This document shows positions 11,744 through 21,708 of a stretch of 64,000 nt of DNA, piece by piece (position 1 is the first letter of the stretch; each line of letters begins with the position of its first letter). The notes beneath the pieces are model-generated. The model made no database searches, had not been told where the DNA came from, and saw only the letters and a list, made by a program, of their open reading frames with translations. Where the stretch lies: the NCBI GenBank assembly GCA_022559985.1, contig JAFJTR010000008.1, positions 620,001 through 684,000 of the forward strand. The letters run 5' to 3'. Source of the DNA: Parastagonospora avenae f. sp. tritici 18332-5. Taxonomy: Eukaryota > Ascomycota > Dothideomycetes > Pleosporales > Phaeosphaeriaceae. The translations under genes were made by a program, and so were the position numbers.

Positions 11744-11748
11744 TTTTT
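11744..11748 (+). terminator. RNA polymerase III terminator
   Basis: A run of five T residues begins four bases after the tRNA 3' end, as expected for Pol III termination. Confidence 0.7.
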
Positions 11749-12104
11749 GCCTCTGTGGAGTGTGTACATGTTCCAGAACGTCTTGGGAATGTTGCTTTTT
11801 TGCTATAGTTCTAGGCGGCGCAGTGTGGTTGTGGTGGGTCTTCAAATACTTCAACACTACGCGCCAGGAACTTCAAGAGTTTCATAGAGACCATAACAAT
11901 CCATCGAAGTCTGTATGCATACTGTACTTTGAACAGAAGTGGTGTCTTAGAACCAGGTGCTGCAAAAATCGTGCCCGCTGCGCCCCACGATCCTAAGCAC
12001 TATCTACGAAGTAAGCTCAGTTCAATTAAGCAGTCGACCTTTGAGATTGCTTCATTTCTTAGCAACGTACTCTTCAGCTATCAAGTCTCTTCAGGCTTAT
12101 GTAT

Positions 12105-12175
12105 AAGATCGCAGTTGCTCTCTAGTAGTAAGTCAAGTCAAGACGGAGCGCGCACGAATAATTGCAGCACCTGGC
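12105..12175 (+). repeat. Third copy of a dispersed degenerate motif
   Basis: The core GACGGAGCGCGCACGAATAA and the following GCAGCACCTGG match the minus strand near 6466-6540 and, more weakly, the plus strand near 6628-6690. The family is unknown; it may be a remnant of a small mobile element. Confidence 0.45.
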
Positions 12176-12344
12176 GTTAGTCTTCACGATGACGAGAAGA
12201 GAAGTTCCTTGAGACCCACTGACACGCGCAGGAGACACGCTCTGGGATCTGTTTAAAAGCTGGTGAATTATGTCCTGAGTGACAAACGACTACTAAGGCT
12301 TCAGCCGCCGCGATACAACTGCCTTACGCCTCAGAGGCTCTGCA

Positions 12345-12692
12345 TTGAGCGACGAAGACATCACTAAGCGTTTCTCCGAAGCAAGCCTTGAACGGAAGTA
12401 TGATGACGAATCTTCAACACTTGCAGATGAGCGCAATGCATACGTTGAGGATCTTATGAAGACTGACGCAAGGTTTATGGACATCGAGACTGGTCTTCAT
12501 GACATCCTCATAGAGGTGCATAACGCACTTAAACATATCAGTCACCTTGCTAAAGGTATTAAGTATAATGCGACTTGAAAGAACAACATTACTTTCTCCC
12601 ACAGTGATGATCTCAAAGCAAAGATGAAGAAAGAGTTTAAGACGAATCTAGCTAAGCTAAGGAAAGATGCAGTAGAGTTCAAGATGAGATGA
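12345..12692 (+). pseudogene. Short coiled-coil gene remnant with one surviving intron
   Basis: An open frame without an ATG (first listed codon is TTG) reads ALSDEDITKRFSEASLERK and then a helical, charged segment (DIETGLHDILIEVHNALKH). An intron at 12563-12604 (GTATAATG...CCCACAG, 42 bp, phase 2) joins it to DDLKAKMKKEFKTNLAKLRK and a stop at 12690-12692, about 101 codons in total. The surviving splice sites and frame suggest a once-real gene that has lost its 5' end, or whose first exon I cannot see; an in-frame stop lies just upstream at 12294-12296. The family is not recognised. Confidence 0.35.
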
Positions 12693-12734
12693 GAAGACTC
12701 GGGCGTTTTCCTACATAGCCTTTCCTGATCAATT

Positions 12735-13040
12735 TTACTTCCTTCTATCCCACGAAACATTCAAATGATTCCCTGAGTAATTTGCAGCTTCATCTAAGTC
12801 CCTTCTGCATCTTTTGTTCTATTGTCGCAGTCTTGCTGCATTATTCAAATCTAGCTTGATCTGCAACTTGAGAGCCTGCACCTCTTTATCACTGTCTGTA
12901 GCCATTGATTCAAGTATATATCGCTTTATGAAGTGCCCTCTTTTTGCTCTTGAGATGGGCGTATGGGATTGCACCAATGCAGTGAGCAACTTTGCCTCTA
13001 GACACTCCGACATAGGGAGATTGAATGGGGTGTGTTGCAC
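12735..13040 (-). pseudogene. Short helical ORF with in-frame stop, possible relic
   Basis: On the minus strand a frame starts MQHTPFNLPMSECLEAK and continues through a charged helical segment (SDKEVQALKLQIKLDLNNAA) to a TAG. The same frame then stays open for about 28 more codons (RDLDEAANYSGNHLNVSWD). The continuation past the stop hints at a decayed coding sequence. It could equally be chance; no family is recognised. Confidence 0.22.
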
Positions 13041-13050
13041 CTCTTTCTAG

Positions 13051-13452
13051 TCATTCATTGCAGCTAACTCTCAAAGGCTATGCTGCGCTTGTAAAATCAC
13101 TCATTACACAGCCACATTCCCAGTGACAAAGTTGTCGTGGATAGTTCAGCAATTTGCCGCAAGGATCCGCAAAGAATCTTCCCCCTTTAAAACATCACAG
13201 CGATAAGACATGTCTCATATAAACATTGGGACTCGCACGACAGACGTGCAAACATGATCAAGTCGTCGAAATGTATCATTCTTGGCACACGGAAGTGCGC
13301 TAGCTATAACCACCCTGTTAAATTTCACAAGCATGTATCCAGCTTACTGTAATGATTTTGTCCATGCGCCTGAACGCCATACAATGTCCTCGCACCCAAC
13401 GCGATCCGTCATGGTCACGTAAATGCTGTCCCAACGCCCAATATAATCCCTT
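13051..13452. other. Gap, 3' side of the phosphatase-like gene
   Basis: No gene is supported. It probably includes the 3' untranslated region of the minus-strand gene that ends at 13453. Confidence 0.5.
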
Positions 13453-15306
13453 CTAAGCGGTCTGCTCAGCAGCTTTCAGTGGCACGGAAGAAAGCGAGGT
13501 CGTCATGTTCGAGACTGGTGCTTTTGGTGTCGAGGATCGTGGCGTGGAAGCTCGTGGCGTGGAAGCCCTTGGTGTGGAAGTTCTCTGCGTAGAGCCTTTC
13601 GAAGTCTGCGCCTTTCCACCTTGACGCTTGGCCTTCAACGTCACCTTATCCTTCAATTCGCCGCCATTCGGAGCCTCGGCCGGCCAGTCGTAATTCCAAC
13701 GACCGTCGCCTGTGAATGGCTCCTTACGGATGAATTTTGAAACATCCGACTGCTGCCTCAAGACCTCCAAGTACCCGGCAACTTCTCGCAACACGTCACC
13801 TGCCATCTGCTCAGGCGTTGCCTCAAAGTCTGGTATCTCCAGCAGATTGTGGGGCTGAGCACTGGCCTTCAGCGCGGAGTCATCGATGAGGACGGTGTTG
13901 TGCTGACCGAAGCGCTGTCCCGCCTCATATTGTGGATGATGCTGCTGAATCTGGTCTCTGCTCCAAATCAGTCTCAAATTTTTGTATACTTGCACATTCT
14001 GATTGAAGTTGGCTGACGAGAGTCCAAACGTGTCTCTTGCCCAGGTGGCTACCATCATGTCCTTCAGATCCTTCTCAAGCGCCTGGTCCACAAGTGCCTT
14101 TACGTTGGCAGGCCTTGCACTTGACCAGACCATCACTTTGAAGTTCTGGAAGAGATAGCGCAAGAAGGGCGAAAGATACGGACGCGCGATCATTTTCGTC
14201 GTACTATTCTTGCTTGGGCGGTAGAGAACGGTGCCATTAAGGTCCAGAATAACTAGGAGATGGCTGGGTGATTCAGCCACAGATGGCTCTTCTGACGCCT
14301 GGCTCAGGTAGAGATCTGTGGGCTGCGGTGCAGGCAACATGATCTTCGCGTCTCCGTATCTACCCTTCTTCAGGGCCTTGGCGGACTGAGGACTGTGGGT
14401 CTTGTCAATACGTGGGGTACAAAGCCCGAGTGGGTCCACTCGATGGAGGGTGCCATACTCTCTATACTCTTGAAGGTCGTCGCCGTTGGCCGCAGCCTTA
14501 GCTTTTGCCTTGGACTTCTTGTTCTTTTTCGGAGTCTGAGTAGGCGCCCTGTCACATGAGTTAGCGCCGCGATTCTTGTACTTGAGATCCTTGACCAAGG
14601 CAGTGAAAGCGTACTGGATGTCCTCGGTGCTTGCACCTTGCGGCCACTTCGCATGTTGCATTGCCTGGAAATGCGCAGGGTGTGGCTGTGGGTAACCTGG
14701 CTGGCGCGGAGGTGGGGGCGGCGGTTGGCGCTGCTGCGGAAAGTGCTGCGCGAAGAACTGCGGCGGGAACCCAGGTGGTTGGCCATATGGCGGAGGTGGC
14801 GGAGGCGGCGGCGGGAAGTTGGCATGCGGCATGGGAGGCCCATAGTTGTGCGACCACTGCTGTTGGTGATGCGCGCGCGCCTGCTCGAACGCGTGCGCAT
14901 GCTGGTGCGCCTCGAAGTCGTTGTGCGGGAACTGGTTACCCGTGAAGAACGGAGGCGGCGGTGGAGGGCCAGGTGGAGGGCCGGGTGGGAAGCCCATCTG
15001 CCACGGTGCGCCTAGATGCCCAAAGGGTGCAGGCGGCATTGGAGGCATATGCGGTGGCATAGGCGGGTTTTCGTTGCGACTGCGGTTCCAGAGGCGGGCA
15101 TCGTTACTGGGGCCGCCGGGCCGGAAAGGCAGGGCGTGCGGGTTCAGGTTCTCTTCATTCATATCGGCGGCTGGGGCTTGGTGAAGGGCTTTCGCAGGCG
15201 AGGTGCTGTCTCGACGACCGACTGCGGTCTTGTCAAGGTTAGTGTCAGAAAATCCGACGGGGGAGGAGTCGTGGGGTCTGTACCGAGCTGACGCGACTGT
15301 AGACAT
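13453..15306 (-). CDS. NIF/FCP1-like HAD phosphatase with long proline-rich N-terminus
   Basis: An intronless frame of 617 residues starting at 15306 (MSTVASARYRPHDSS). An upstream TTG-started extension to 15369 is less likely. Residues about 75-215 are rich in Pro, Gln and His with runs of up to nine prolines, followed by a Lys/Ala basic stretch. The C-terminal half is the NIF/FCP1 homology domain: motif I reads LLVILDLNGTVLYRP (first Asp near residue 355), then RPYLSPFLRYLF, WSSARPANVKALVDQ and a late acidic motif IDDSALKA. NIF-domain proteins are Mg-dependent HAD phosphatases, some acting on the RNA polymerase II C-terminal tail. Here the second catalytic Asp of DxDx(T/V) is Asn. The tail has (A/T)STPR repeats. 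It shares a 319-bp upstream region with RRP36. Confidence 0.83.
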   Translation of the reverse strand: MSTVASARYRPHDSSPVGFSDTNLDKTAVGRRDSTSPAKALHQAPAADMNEENLNPHALPFRPGGPSNDARLWNRSRNENPPMPPHMPPMPPAPFGHLGAPWQMGFPPGPPPGPPPPPPFFTGNQFPHNDFEAHQHAHAFEQARAHHQQQWSHNYGPPMPHANFPPPPPPPPPYGQPPGFPPQFFAQHFPQQRQPPPPPPRQPGYPQPHPAHFQAMQHAKWPQGASTEDIQYAFTALVKDLKYKNRGANSCDRAPTQTPKKNKKSKAKAKAAANGDDLQEYREYGTLHRVDPLGLCTPRIDKTHSPQSAKALKKGRYGDAKIMLPAPQPTDLYLSQASEEPSVAESPSHLLVILDLNGTVLYRPSKNSTTKMIARPYLSPFLRYLFQNFKVMVWSSARPANVKALVDQALEKDLKDMMVATWARDTFGLSSANFNQNVQVYKNLRLIWSRDQIQQHHPQYEAGQRFGQHNTVLIDDSALKASAQPHNLLEIPDFEATPEQMAGDVLREVAGYLEVLRQQSDVSKFIRKEPFTGDGRWNYDWPAEAPNGGELKDKVTLKAKRQGGKAQTSKGSTQRTSTPRASTPRASTPRSSTPKAPVSNMTTSLSSVPLKAAEQTA

Positions 15307-15624
15307 GGGGCAGACGGAAGGGCGGAGGCACAGTCGGGGTGAAGAAGTCTGTGAAGTGAGATGAAGCAACTCGTCGCATGAAGCGTCTGCAGCACTAAAG
15401 TAGGCAAACGATGAAGAGATTCACTTTTTGGCTGACCACGTGCATCCGCTGCCTGACCGCGCCAGTGTCGGCGCAAATTAACGCCGATAAGTGGGGCCTG
15501 TCCAAAAAGTTTAGAGATCAAGACCGACGTTGAGTGTCGCGTCCACACAGTATTTCCACACAGCAGATCGAGTTTCTACGCTACACAAAGTTTTGAAGAA
15601 TTGGCCCAGAATAGCTGATTTACT
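15307..15624. promoter_or_regulatory. Bidirectional promoter region, phosphatase gene / RRP36
   Basis: A 318-bp interval separates the start codons of two diverging genes. No TATA box is evident. Both promoters must lie here or in the 5' leaders. Confidence 0.5.
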
Positions 15625-16786
15625 ATGCCCCTCGCTGATAAGCTCGACCGTAAGCTGCGCGCGGCGGACGATAGTTCAGATGGCGAAGACTACTACGAAG
15701 TGACCGACCGTTCGTCTTCCGAATCCATTCTCGAGACTGGTGCGGGCGGCGAGGTAATGAGCTCTGGCGATGAGGAGGAGGGCGACGACGACCACGATGA
15801 AGCAATGGTGAGCCTCAAAGCAACACAAATTGTACTGCACGTAACTAATGCGAACAAGGGAGACGCATCTGACGACGAGCACATAAAGTCACAAATGAGC
15901 AAGGTCTCATTTGGCGCCCTAGCCAAAGCCCAGGACGCTCTTTCCAAGCAGCAGTCAGCAGATCGGAAGCGGAAGCGAGGCGAAGACACATCAAAGTCGC
16001 AAGATGACAAACTCGAAGCTCTGCGGGAACGGTTACGGCAGATTAAGGCGGAGAAAATGGCGACTGGCGCAACTGCAGCGAAGTCCACCAAGAAGACTGA
16101 AGTCACGAAAAAGAGGAAGGTCATTCAAGAGGAGGACTCCGAAGAGGACGATGAGGATGCCGACAGCGATGAATCGGAATCAGAAGCAGCGCCAAAAGCC
16201 CGGTCGAGCAAGCACGCTCCCATGGTGCAGTCCAGCAAGCGCATGGTGTCGCGGAAGCGCAAGGTAGTAGATGTCAAGAAGCCTGTGTTTCGCGATCCAC
16301 GCTTCGACAATATGGGCGGTGCAGCTCCGGACGACAACACATTAGGAAATCGATACTCTTTCCTGAATGACTACCGGGCTTCGGAAATCGCCGAGCTTCG
16401 ACGCACCATCAAAAAATCGAAGAATGAAGGTGAAAAGGAGAGACTGAAGAAGCAACTGCTCTCGATGGAGTCTCAGCAGAAGGCTCGCGAAAACAAGGAG
16501 AAGCACCAAGAAGTCATACGGGAGCACAAGAAGAAGGAGAAGGAGCTGGTCAAACAGGGCAAACAGCCGTTCTTCCTCAAGAAGTGTATGTTTCTATGCC
16601 GTTCAATGGGTAACCTGTCATTTCGTGCAGAATGCTGACTCGTCTATAGCCGAGCAAAAGAAACTCGCCCTGATCGACCGCTTCCAGAGCATGAAGTCGA
16701 AGCAACTCGACAAGGTCATCGAGCGCCGCCGCAAGAAGGTCACCTCCAAGGAGCGCAGAAACATGCCCGAGAGACGCACAGCATAA
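15625..16786 (+). CDS. RRP36: rRNA processing protein Rrp36
   Basis: There are three exons, 15625-15807, 15859-16585 and 16650-16786, giving 348 residues. Intron 1 (GTGAGC...AACAAG, 51 bp, with ACTAAT branch site) leaves the frame open if unspliced, so it is easy to miss; intron 2 (GTATGT...CTATAG) is required to reach the C-terminus. The N-terminus is acidic and serine-rich, the middle basic, and the conserved Rrp36 core reads KKPVFRDPRFDNMGG, followed by a long Lys/Glu helix and the terminal block SEQKKLALIDRFQSMKSKQL ending RRKKVTSKERRNMPERR. Rrp36 is a nucleolar component of 90S/SSU processome particles, needed for early cleavages of pre-18S rRNA. Length is normal and no defects are seen. 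Confidence 0.93.
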
Positions 16787-17423
16787 GCGCACCGATAATG
16801 CTGTGCTTGAGAGATGCATGGATGACATTAGCAATAATTCAGATACCCAGTCAGACAGTATGCTCATTTTCACCAAGGTTACACACCAGTCTTTTGCGGG
16901 CGGGACACGCCATGTGGAGCTTCTCCATGCCGCAGGGGCGTTCTGGGATAATTGCACGCCCAATTCGGCCCCCAAAGTCCAGTTTCCAGCACCTCCAACA
17001 CCAACTCGTCTACGGCAGCCCTATTGCGATGACAGCATGCCACAATCGCATGGCAGCCGCAGAATCGCATGCACATTGGCCGTCCTGATCGTCAAGATCC
17101 TTGATATGACGGGCGAACTAGGCGGGGGTCTGCGACGGGGACAGGGGTTTTATCCAAGAAACGAGCCGCTGCACTCATGTCACCTTCGTCAACATCGACG
17201 TCATGCAGTCCCAGCCTCTCTGCTACCTGCTTTTTAGGCGGCACGGCCACATTTATGAGTTTGCATCGTGCTTCCATCTCGTTCTTCATCATATCTTTGC
17301 AGCTGAAATTTTTCGATAGTCTACTAGCTGCCCGTTCTACCGTTGAAACTCAGATCGACGGAATTACCGCGGAGTAGTCGCCTTTTTAGTACCAACGGTC
17401 GAACATCACACTACCAGATCGCC
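16787..17423. other. Gap downstream of RRP36 with one weak minus-strand ORF
   Basis: The only frame worth noting is minus 17292-17092 (66 codons, starting MMKNEMEARCKLINVAVPPKK, ending VRPSYQGS). Its composition is protein-like and it points away from the BTB gene, so a small divergent gene is possible, but no family is recognised and no intron extends it. Confidence 0.35.
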
Positions 17424-18419
17424 ATGACGAGCACTGCGCAAGAGAAGCAGCTCCATGAGTAAGTGATTCGCAGTTCACGATGCACAGCGATCACTTTGTC
17501 GCAGTGTTAAAGGACTTAATGTCAAATCTCAGCGCATCGGCTAATCCAACCCCTCAGGCTCCTCTCCCGCTCCATGGTAGACATCTACGTCGGCCCTGAG
17601 AACACCCATTGGATCCTACACGAGAAGCTGCTATGCCACTACTCACCCTTCTTCCGCCGCATCTTCTACGCCAAAAACTCCAACACGACCTCCTTCGGCC
17701 TCCCCGAGGAAGAAGATGCGCCCTTCAAGACCTTCGTCGGCTGGCTATACAGTTCCTCTCTCCCCGTGCCCCGCGAAGAAGCCGATCTCGGCCTGCTCTT
17801 CGACCTCTACCTCATGGCCGAGAAATTCATGATCCCTAACCTCGTCGCGGACGTGCTGCAGGTCGTGCGCGAGTGGTACAAGTACTCCGACACATACCCG
17901 GGACTCAGGCGCGTGCAGTATGTGTATGCGAATACCGAGGAGGGCAGCCCGATGCGCCACATGCTCGTGCACGCTATTGCGCGCCTGATGGTTATTGAGA
18001 AGGGCATTCCTGCGCACTGGGATAAGGCGCTGAAGAAGAATGGGCAGTTGGCGGTGGATATCATCCGTGCGATTCAGGACTGGCGCCTTGACGAGGACGT
18101 CGTGCCCGATGCGCGCGACGAGCCCGAGGACGCGGAAGAGCTTGTCGACGTCGAGGCTGAGACGGAGAAGTTGGATCAAGAGGTCGAGGCGGAGATTGAG
18201 GGCGGTGAAGTCGAAGAGGGCGAGGACGATTCCGAAGCTACGGTCGTGGACTCGCCGACAACGCAGAAGCGTAATGAGTCGGCGGAAAAGGAGAAGGCTG
18301 TTAAGACAGCAGATGTTAAGGGGAAAGGGAATGATTTGGTCAAGGACTTTAAGAAGTTCAGTCTGACGGAGGTGCCTAATGGTCTGGCGGGTGCGGATTA
18401 CGGTACGCTGCGTGCGTAG
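17424..18419 (+). CDS. BTB/POZ domain protein
   Basis: There are two exons, 17424-17458 and 17558-18419, giving 298 residues. Exon 1 encodes MTSTAQEKQLHE up to a GTAAGT donor; the acceptor CCCCTCAG joins it to LLSRSMVDIYVGPENTHW. Residues about 12-115 form a BTB domain (VDIYVGPENTHWILHEKLLCHYSPFF at the start, with a short hydrophobic helix FKTFVGWLYS). Residues 180-240 are strongly acidic (Glu/Asp-rich), followed by a Lys-rich tail. BTB domains mediate dimerisation and in some proteins Cullin-3 binding. Fungal proteins of this layout (a single BTB domain and a low-complexity tail) mostly lack an assigned function. The sequence is intact. Confidence 0.82.
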
Positions 18420-21400
18420 ATGCTACCACTATTCGCGACGGATCCTTCACATTTTGGCTATAATTTGCATCGGGGCAGCAGATATTTCCTACCGGCGTTT
18501 TTCATTTCAGTAGGGAGGGAATAGGGTACGCAAGATACCACACTGAAAAGTCCGACTTTGATCATCACTATTTCCATTTCCTTCGCGTAGTTTTAATTCT
18601 AGTCCCAGCTACTTCGTATACCAAAATGTATACCAAAATCTTTTTCATGTTCTGAATTCCACTTTCTAGAATCAGACCCGTTAAATCGCCCAGTCAGTGT
18701 CTCCAAACGCCACCAACACCTGCCCCTCGCATTCTCTTTTTTCAACGTTACACAAAGTCTCGCAACCCACTGCTACATACAGCCGAGTAGTGCACCTCGG
18801 CACATGTCACGAACGGGATGGTACATGTGCGGTCTGCGGCTGTGCGACGCTGCACAGCGGATTTGGGGGTCTCACGTCCAACCGGGTGAGATAGCAAGAT
18901 CTACATGTTCTCAAGGCGATGAATTCGAGTGCGCTATTGCTGCAGTGTTGGGTGCTTCGCTTGGGAGGCATTGGTGCAGTCTTCGGAGGTGTTGGGTGTG
19001 AGGTCTAGTGGTATGGTGCTCGGAGGATGCATGGGGGGGATTATTGGATGCGGTGTGTGGGCAGGGTAGGACGAAGAACAGTTCGATAAAATGTCCGAAT
19101 GTTGTACGTCGGGGGATGAGGGACTTTTGGTGCGACCTTTAGGTTAAGTGTTGCAATGGTGATGTTGTGAAGTTGACGGCGGAACATGGGGATAGCTTGT
19201 TCGGTGGTTCATACGGTATACAAGAGATAGGCCTTCCGGTACTGACTTTGCACACCTTCATCCAATTCCTCTCGAGAGTGTTGAGAGAAAATTCAGTGCG
19301 AGGCATGATCTACACCTCGGTCCTTCAACATGCATGTGTCACGTCCCACACTTCGTACTACCTCACCCAGAAAGACGACTTATTGGTACGACGTCTGAAA
19401 GGGGTTCGACCTCATGCTTCGGGAACGTGGTACGCGGCCCAAAAGAGTCGCGGATATGTCGCACAGCAGACGAAATAGTTCAAAGTTGAATGCGCAACAG
19501 CACTTGCATGCAACGCCGGTGTATTGTGTGTAGAGTATTTGAGCAGGTAGGTAGCAGTGCATCACCCCCGCACTAGAATTTCTGACACCCATTTATCCGT
19601 TATTCTAGCGCGGGTGCTTCGAGTAGAAGACAACTTGCTCATCGAGGCTCAACGTGACCAGAAATTAGCATCTTACCTGCCGCAAGAAAAGTGCCTAGCA
19701 GTTTTATTGTAGTTTTTCATCCCGCCCGCGGTCGCCGCATCTATAGTGCTTGTCAAATATCACAATTGCGCGCTCGTTGAATCCTCCGCCAAGCCTACAC
19801 GCTTCGTCCAGACCCCTCCCAGCACACAGGATGAACCAGGACAGGGCTCTTCCCGGTGGGTTGAGGAGCGTCAGAATTAGGCAGGCGCTCTGGCTGGAAA
19901 TAGATGCAGTCGCGCCGATCTATTGCTCCTTGGGGCATTAGCGCGCATTGGGATCCCAGGCGCTCGGTTGGATGCATGTTGAAGACAGCAGAGACCCCAC
20001 ATGTTCCGTGTTGGAAAAGAGCATGGCGCAGACTGCCGCTTTCGGCATGCTGATGTATATGCGCAATTTACCTAGATCTGGGTGGCGAGCGATGGGACGG
20101 ACTGTACCTGATCGTCGTGACATGGACGGGGGACGGGGTAGCGGGAGAATTGAAGACGGGGAGTCGGTCGGAGTAAGAAGATGCAAGTATAGATATTGTA
20201 GCGACATGCATGCTTTTCTTGTGTTCGCGAATTCCTGGGTATAGTCGCGTGGGAAATGTTTAGTCCTTTACCTTAAGATGCAGGGTTTCGCGGTGCTCGA
20301 GCAGGGTGAAATGTTTCCATGCATGAGCGGGAAGTGCATGAGCGAGGGCGTGTGAAGGAAATGAGGATCAAAGGGGAGGATATGCAGAGTGGACGCCGCT
20401 GAAACATGGCGATACCGTGACTGAAGATCTCGCACACGGCAAGATTGGAGGATGTCGTGTTTGTGTTTATGGTACGCTGAGAGATTGTCCTGTGGCAACG
20501 GAGATGGACATAGTTTCAGGGCAAAGTTGTTCTTGTCACGCGACGGGGTGCGGTGCAGTCCTTTATAGGATGCTGACTCGAGGGCGGGCTGTCAATCGCA
20601 GGCCACGCGAGGCATGCCTGCGCCTGTTCGCAGCGCGAGCCCTGGAGAGTCAGAGGACGCGCTACCATGTGACTAGGCTCCCCTCCCGCGGGTGAACGTT
20701 GCGACGAATTCGGCAGCGACGACCGAGCGGAGAGCAGATGAGCAGGGCAAAGGCTATTGGAGAGGGAGAGTATCGAGGTGAAGCAGGGCAAAGGCTATTG
20801 GAGACAGCAACGCCGCAAACTCTTCACTGCCAGATAATGCACACGAACGGCGTCCCTGGCGGGCTGGCCAATAAGTGGGAGTGGATGCGCGCTCTCGCAA
20901 AGGAAGACACCCTTGCGCTTGCCTCTTCAGGCGCGCTCAAACCCGATGAAACACTGGAAACGTCGTCTAGCGGACCCCGGGCGGCGAGGCTCTGGTTGGC
21001 TGGGCGCGCAGTATTGGATGCAGCCAGGCGTCCACAAGCTCAGCAGCAGTGAAGGGCGGCGCCGGTGGGCACTGGTCGGCAACCAGGCAACGGCCTGCAG
21101 TCCTGACTGGCGCAGCGCTGCACGCCGTTCGAGCGCGGTTTCTCGCCAGCGCGCAGCTACGCAGCGAGGGTTTCTGATGCTGCGCGATGGCCGCCTCCGC
21201 TGTGGCCGCCGGGCGCGCTGAAACAGGCCGACTCGATGTGGCGCTGACCTTGTCGCCCTCCCCAACACGCGCTACACAGGCTGCAGGCAATCCCTGCCGG
21301 GCGTCTGGCGTCTGGCTGCTCGCTGCGAGTGGCATGCATGCGGCATGCCAGTAGTGCCAACGACTAGGACGCTGGTTGAGTCGCAGCAGCGAGAAATATC

Positions 21401-21708
21401 TAACCACACCTCCGCGCCGCCCGTAAGACGCCTACCCGGAATCCTCTCTTTTCCTCTCCTCTTAATACCGCCGCGCACGCTTAATTGCTGCTGTTGCTGC
21501 CCTCCATTAAAGCTCGCCCAGTTGCAGGCCCGCCGCCAACCCTGTCTCCGCCGCACCCCCTGTTGCACCAGCCTCTGATCTGCTGTTAGCTGAGGCTATT
21601 CTTTGACGTCTAGCGTTTGCGGACTTGCTCCCTCCAGCCCTGCGACACTCCTACAATCTGCTCTGCCCCTCTGTCCCCGAGCTGCCCTGCCGCAGTCACC
21701 CAGCGACC
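18420..21708. other. 3.3-kb gene-poor stretch
   Basis: I found no gene. Open frames here are short (at most about 146 codons) and overlap each other on opposite strands. A 23-bp direct repeat lies at 20741-20763 and 20782-20804. The last 400 bp become C/T-rich before the start codon at 21709, as in many fungal promoters and leaders. The region may be a long upstream regulatory region or leader of the disordered protein that follows. Confidence 0.5.
20741..20804. repeat. 23-bp direct repeat, 41-bp period
   Basis: AGCAGGGCAAAGGCTATTGG plus AGA is present at 20741-20763 and again at 20782-20804. Confidence 0.85.

Noticed and set aside
14561..15291. Several long plus and minus ORFs rich in Arg, Gly or Pro
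   Set aside because: They are other-frame readings of the proline-rich part of the phosphatase-like gene, whose GC-rich repeats lack stops in many frames.
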